Shown here piece after piece: positions 13,053 to 13,992 of a DNA stretch of 13,992 nt (the first letter of the stretch is position 1; every line of letters begins with the position of its first letter). Below the pieces are notes generated by a model that worked only from the letters and a program-made list of their open reading frames with translations, did no database searches and had not been told where the DNA came from. The stretch comes from Lutibacter sp. Lineage in GTDB: Bacteria > Bacteroidota > Bacteroidia > Flavobacteriales > Flavobacteriaceae. The stretch spans positions 1-13,992 of the forward strand of contig JAUVOS010000040.1 in assembly GCA_030599055.1 (NCBI GenBank). Reading direction: 5' to 3'. Both the position numbers and the translations under genes were made by a program.

Positions 13053-13992
13053 TTGCATTATATTGATGTCATATTACCCTTACCACTTCAAAAGCTATTT
13101 ACTTACAAAATAAATGCTGCTGAAGCAGACTTTTTACAAAAGGGAATGCGAGTAGTTGTTCCTTTTGGGAAAAGGAAAATTTATACGGGAATAATTTACA
13201 GGATACACCAAAATGCGCCAATTGCTTATGACGCTAAGGAAATACATCAAATTTTAGATGAACAACCAGTTGTAACAAGTGCTCAAATTAAACATTGGCA
13301 GTGGATTTCTGAGTATTATATGTGTTCCTTGGGAGAAGTTTTAAGAGCCGCTATTCCATCCGCATTATTATTGCAAAGTGAAACGATAATAACGAAAGAT
13401 CCGGATTTTTCCGACGAAAAAATATTATCGGATAATGAGTTTCTCATTTTTGAAGCACTACAATATCAAACTACTTTAAGTATCGATAAAATAAGTGCAA
13501 TTTTAGCACGAAAAACGGTCTTGCCTTTTATAAAATCACTTATAGACAAAGGAGTAATAAAAGTAAAGGAAGTTGTTTATGAAAAATATACGCCGAAACT
13601 AATAAAATATATACAGCTTTCTAGGGAATGGAAAGAAGAGGAAAACTTACAAATTTTACTAGATAAATTAAGTAGAGCACCTAAACAACGAGAGGTAATT
13701 TTACAGTATTTTCAAACAAAAAATGCGACTAAAAAACCCATTCCTTTGGTGGCTTTTGTAAAAAAAAATAACCTGAGTTATTCCGCTATAAAATCACTAT
13801 TAGACAAGGGTTTTTTTGAATCATATAGTTTGCAAGAGGATCGGATAAGAACGGGTAAAGCAACGCATCAAAAACCAAAGCTTAATAGACATCAGAATAA
13901 GGCTTTAAAAGATGTTAAAAAGCATTTTACAGCTACCGATTTATGTGTTTTATTCGGTATAACAGGAAGCGGAAAAACAGAGATTTATGCGC
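13053..13992 (+). CDS. priA: Primosomal protein N' (PriA helicase), 3' end outside the window
   Basis: The replication restart helicase that recognises stalled forks and reloads DnaB. The open frame runs 313 codons to the window edge with no stop. It starts at TTG 13053 (then HYIDVILPLPLQKLFTYKI), the canonical PriA opening. No ATG exists upstream before an in-frame stop at 13029, and the next Met (residue 36) would remove part of the first domain. Residues 1-100 form the 3'-DNA-binding domain (FLQKGMRVVVPFGKRKIYTGIIY; WQWISEYYMCSLGEVLRAAIP). A winged-helix region follows (about 125-270), and the helicase domain begins with Walker A GITGSGKT (302-309). The zinc-binding and C-terminal parts lie beyond the window. 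It sits 39 bases after the SPOR lipoprotein gene. Confidence 0.92.
   Translation, partial: MHYIDVILPLPLQKLFTYKINAAEADFLQKGMRVVVPFGKRKIYTGIIYRIHQNAPIAYDAKEIHQILDEQPVVTSAQIKHWQWISEYYMCSLGEVLRAAIPSALLLQSETIITKDPDFSDEKILSDNEFLIFEALQYQTTLSIDKISAILARKTVLPFIKSLIDKGVIKVKEVVYEKYTPKLIKYIQLSREWKEEENLQILLDKLSRAPKQREVILQYFQTKNATKKPIPLVAFVKKNNLSYSAIKSLLDKGFFESYSLQEDRIRTGKATHQKPKLNRHQNKALKDVKKHFTATDLCVLFGITGSGKTEIYA

Overview
The window looks like chromosomal DNA of a marine or aquatic Flavobacteriaceae-type bacterium (Bacteroidota). It is AT-rich. Several leaders carry the Bacteroidota sigma -7 box TAnnTTTG with no Shine-Dalgarno sequence. It encodes PorQ of the type IX secretion system (T9SS) and also a secreted protein with a T9SS C-terminal sorting domain. 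No rRNA, tRNA or CRISPR locus was seen.

Layout. (1) 201-3529, minus strand: a tightly packed four-gene unit, MATE exporter, 81-aa acidic unknown, porQ, cmk. It has a good promoter at its head and a hairpin terminator at 71-99. (2) 3582-3837: a strikingly regular array of 7-base words in two inverted halves, lying between the divergent MATE and peroxiredoxin genes. (3) 3946-5195, plus strand: two thiol peroxidases (Prx/AhpC type, then Tpx), separated by a terminator. (4) 5214-5390: a second 7-base-word palindrome with an embedded REP-like repeat. (5) 5435-5815: a small membrane lipid kinase (DgkA/UdpK type). (6) 5851-7390: a candidate integron-type gene cassette carrying a GIY-YIG nuclease-like protein and a ParE/RelE-type toxin-antitoxin pair. 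(7) 7426-9132, minus strand: a secreted Asp-box beta-propeller (sialidase-like) T9SS cargo. (8) 9272-9536: a 249-bp MITE with 25-bp terminal inverted repeats and a perfect 8-bp target duplication, abutting the stop codon of pheT. (9) 9536-11965, minus strand: pheT, with repeat elements in its leader. (10) 12363-13992, plus strand: a TPR-SPOR lipoprotein and the 5' part of priA, which runs off the window.

How the genes fit together. The fixed housekeeping genes are cmk, pheT, priA, dgkA and the peroxidases. PorQ belongs to the outer-membrane attachment machinery that would process cargo such as the 7426-9132 protein. The accessory material (cassette, MITE, word arrays) sits between these genes.

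The strongest new signals are three. First, the paired cassette boundaries: the outer boxes GCTTATC/GATAAGC are complementary to each other, and so are the inner boxes GTTGTGC/GCACAAC. This is the pattern left when an integron cassette is inserted into an existing attC site, yet no integrase gene is visible. Second, the MITE lies within one base of the pheT stop. Third, two unrelated heptanucleotide-word arrays both have inverted symmetry.
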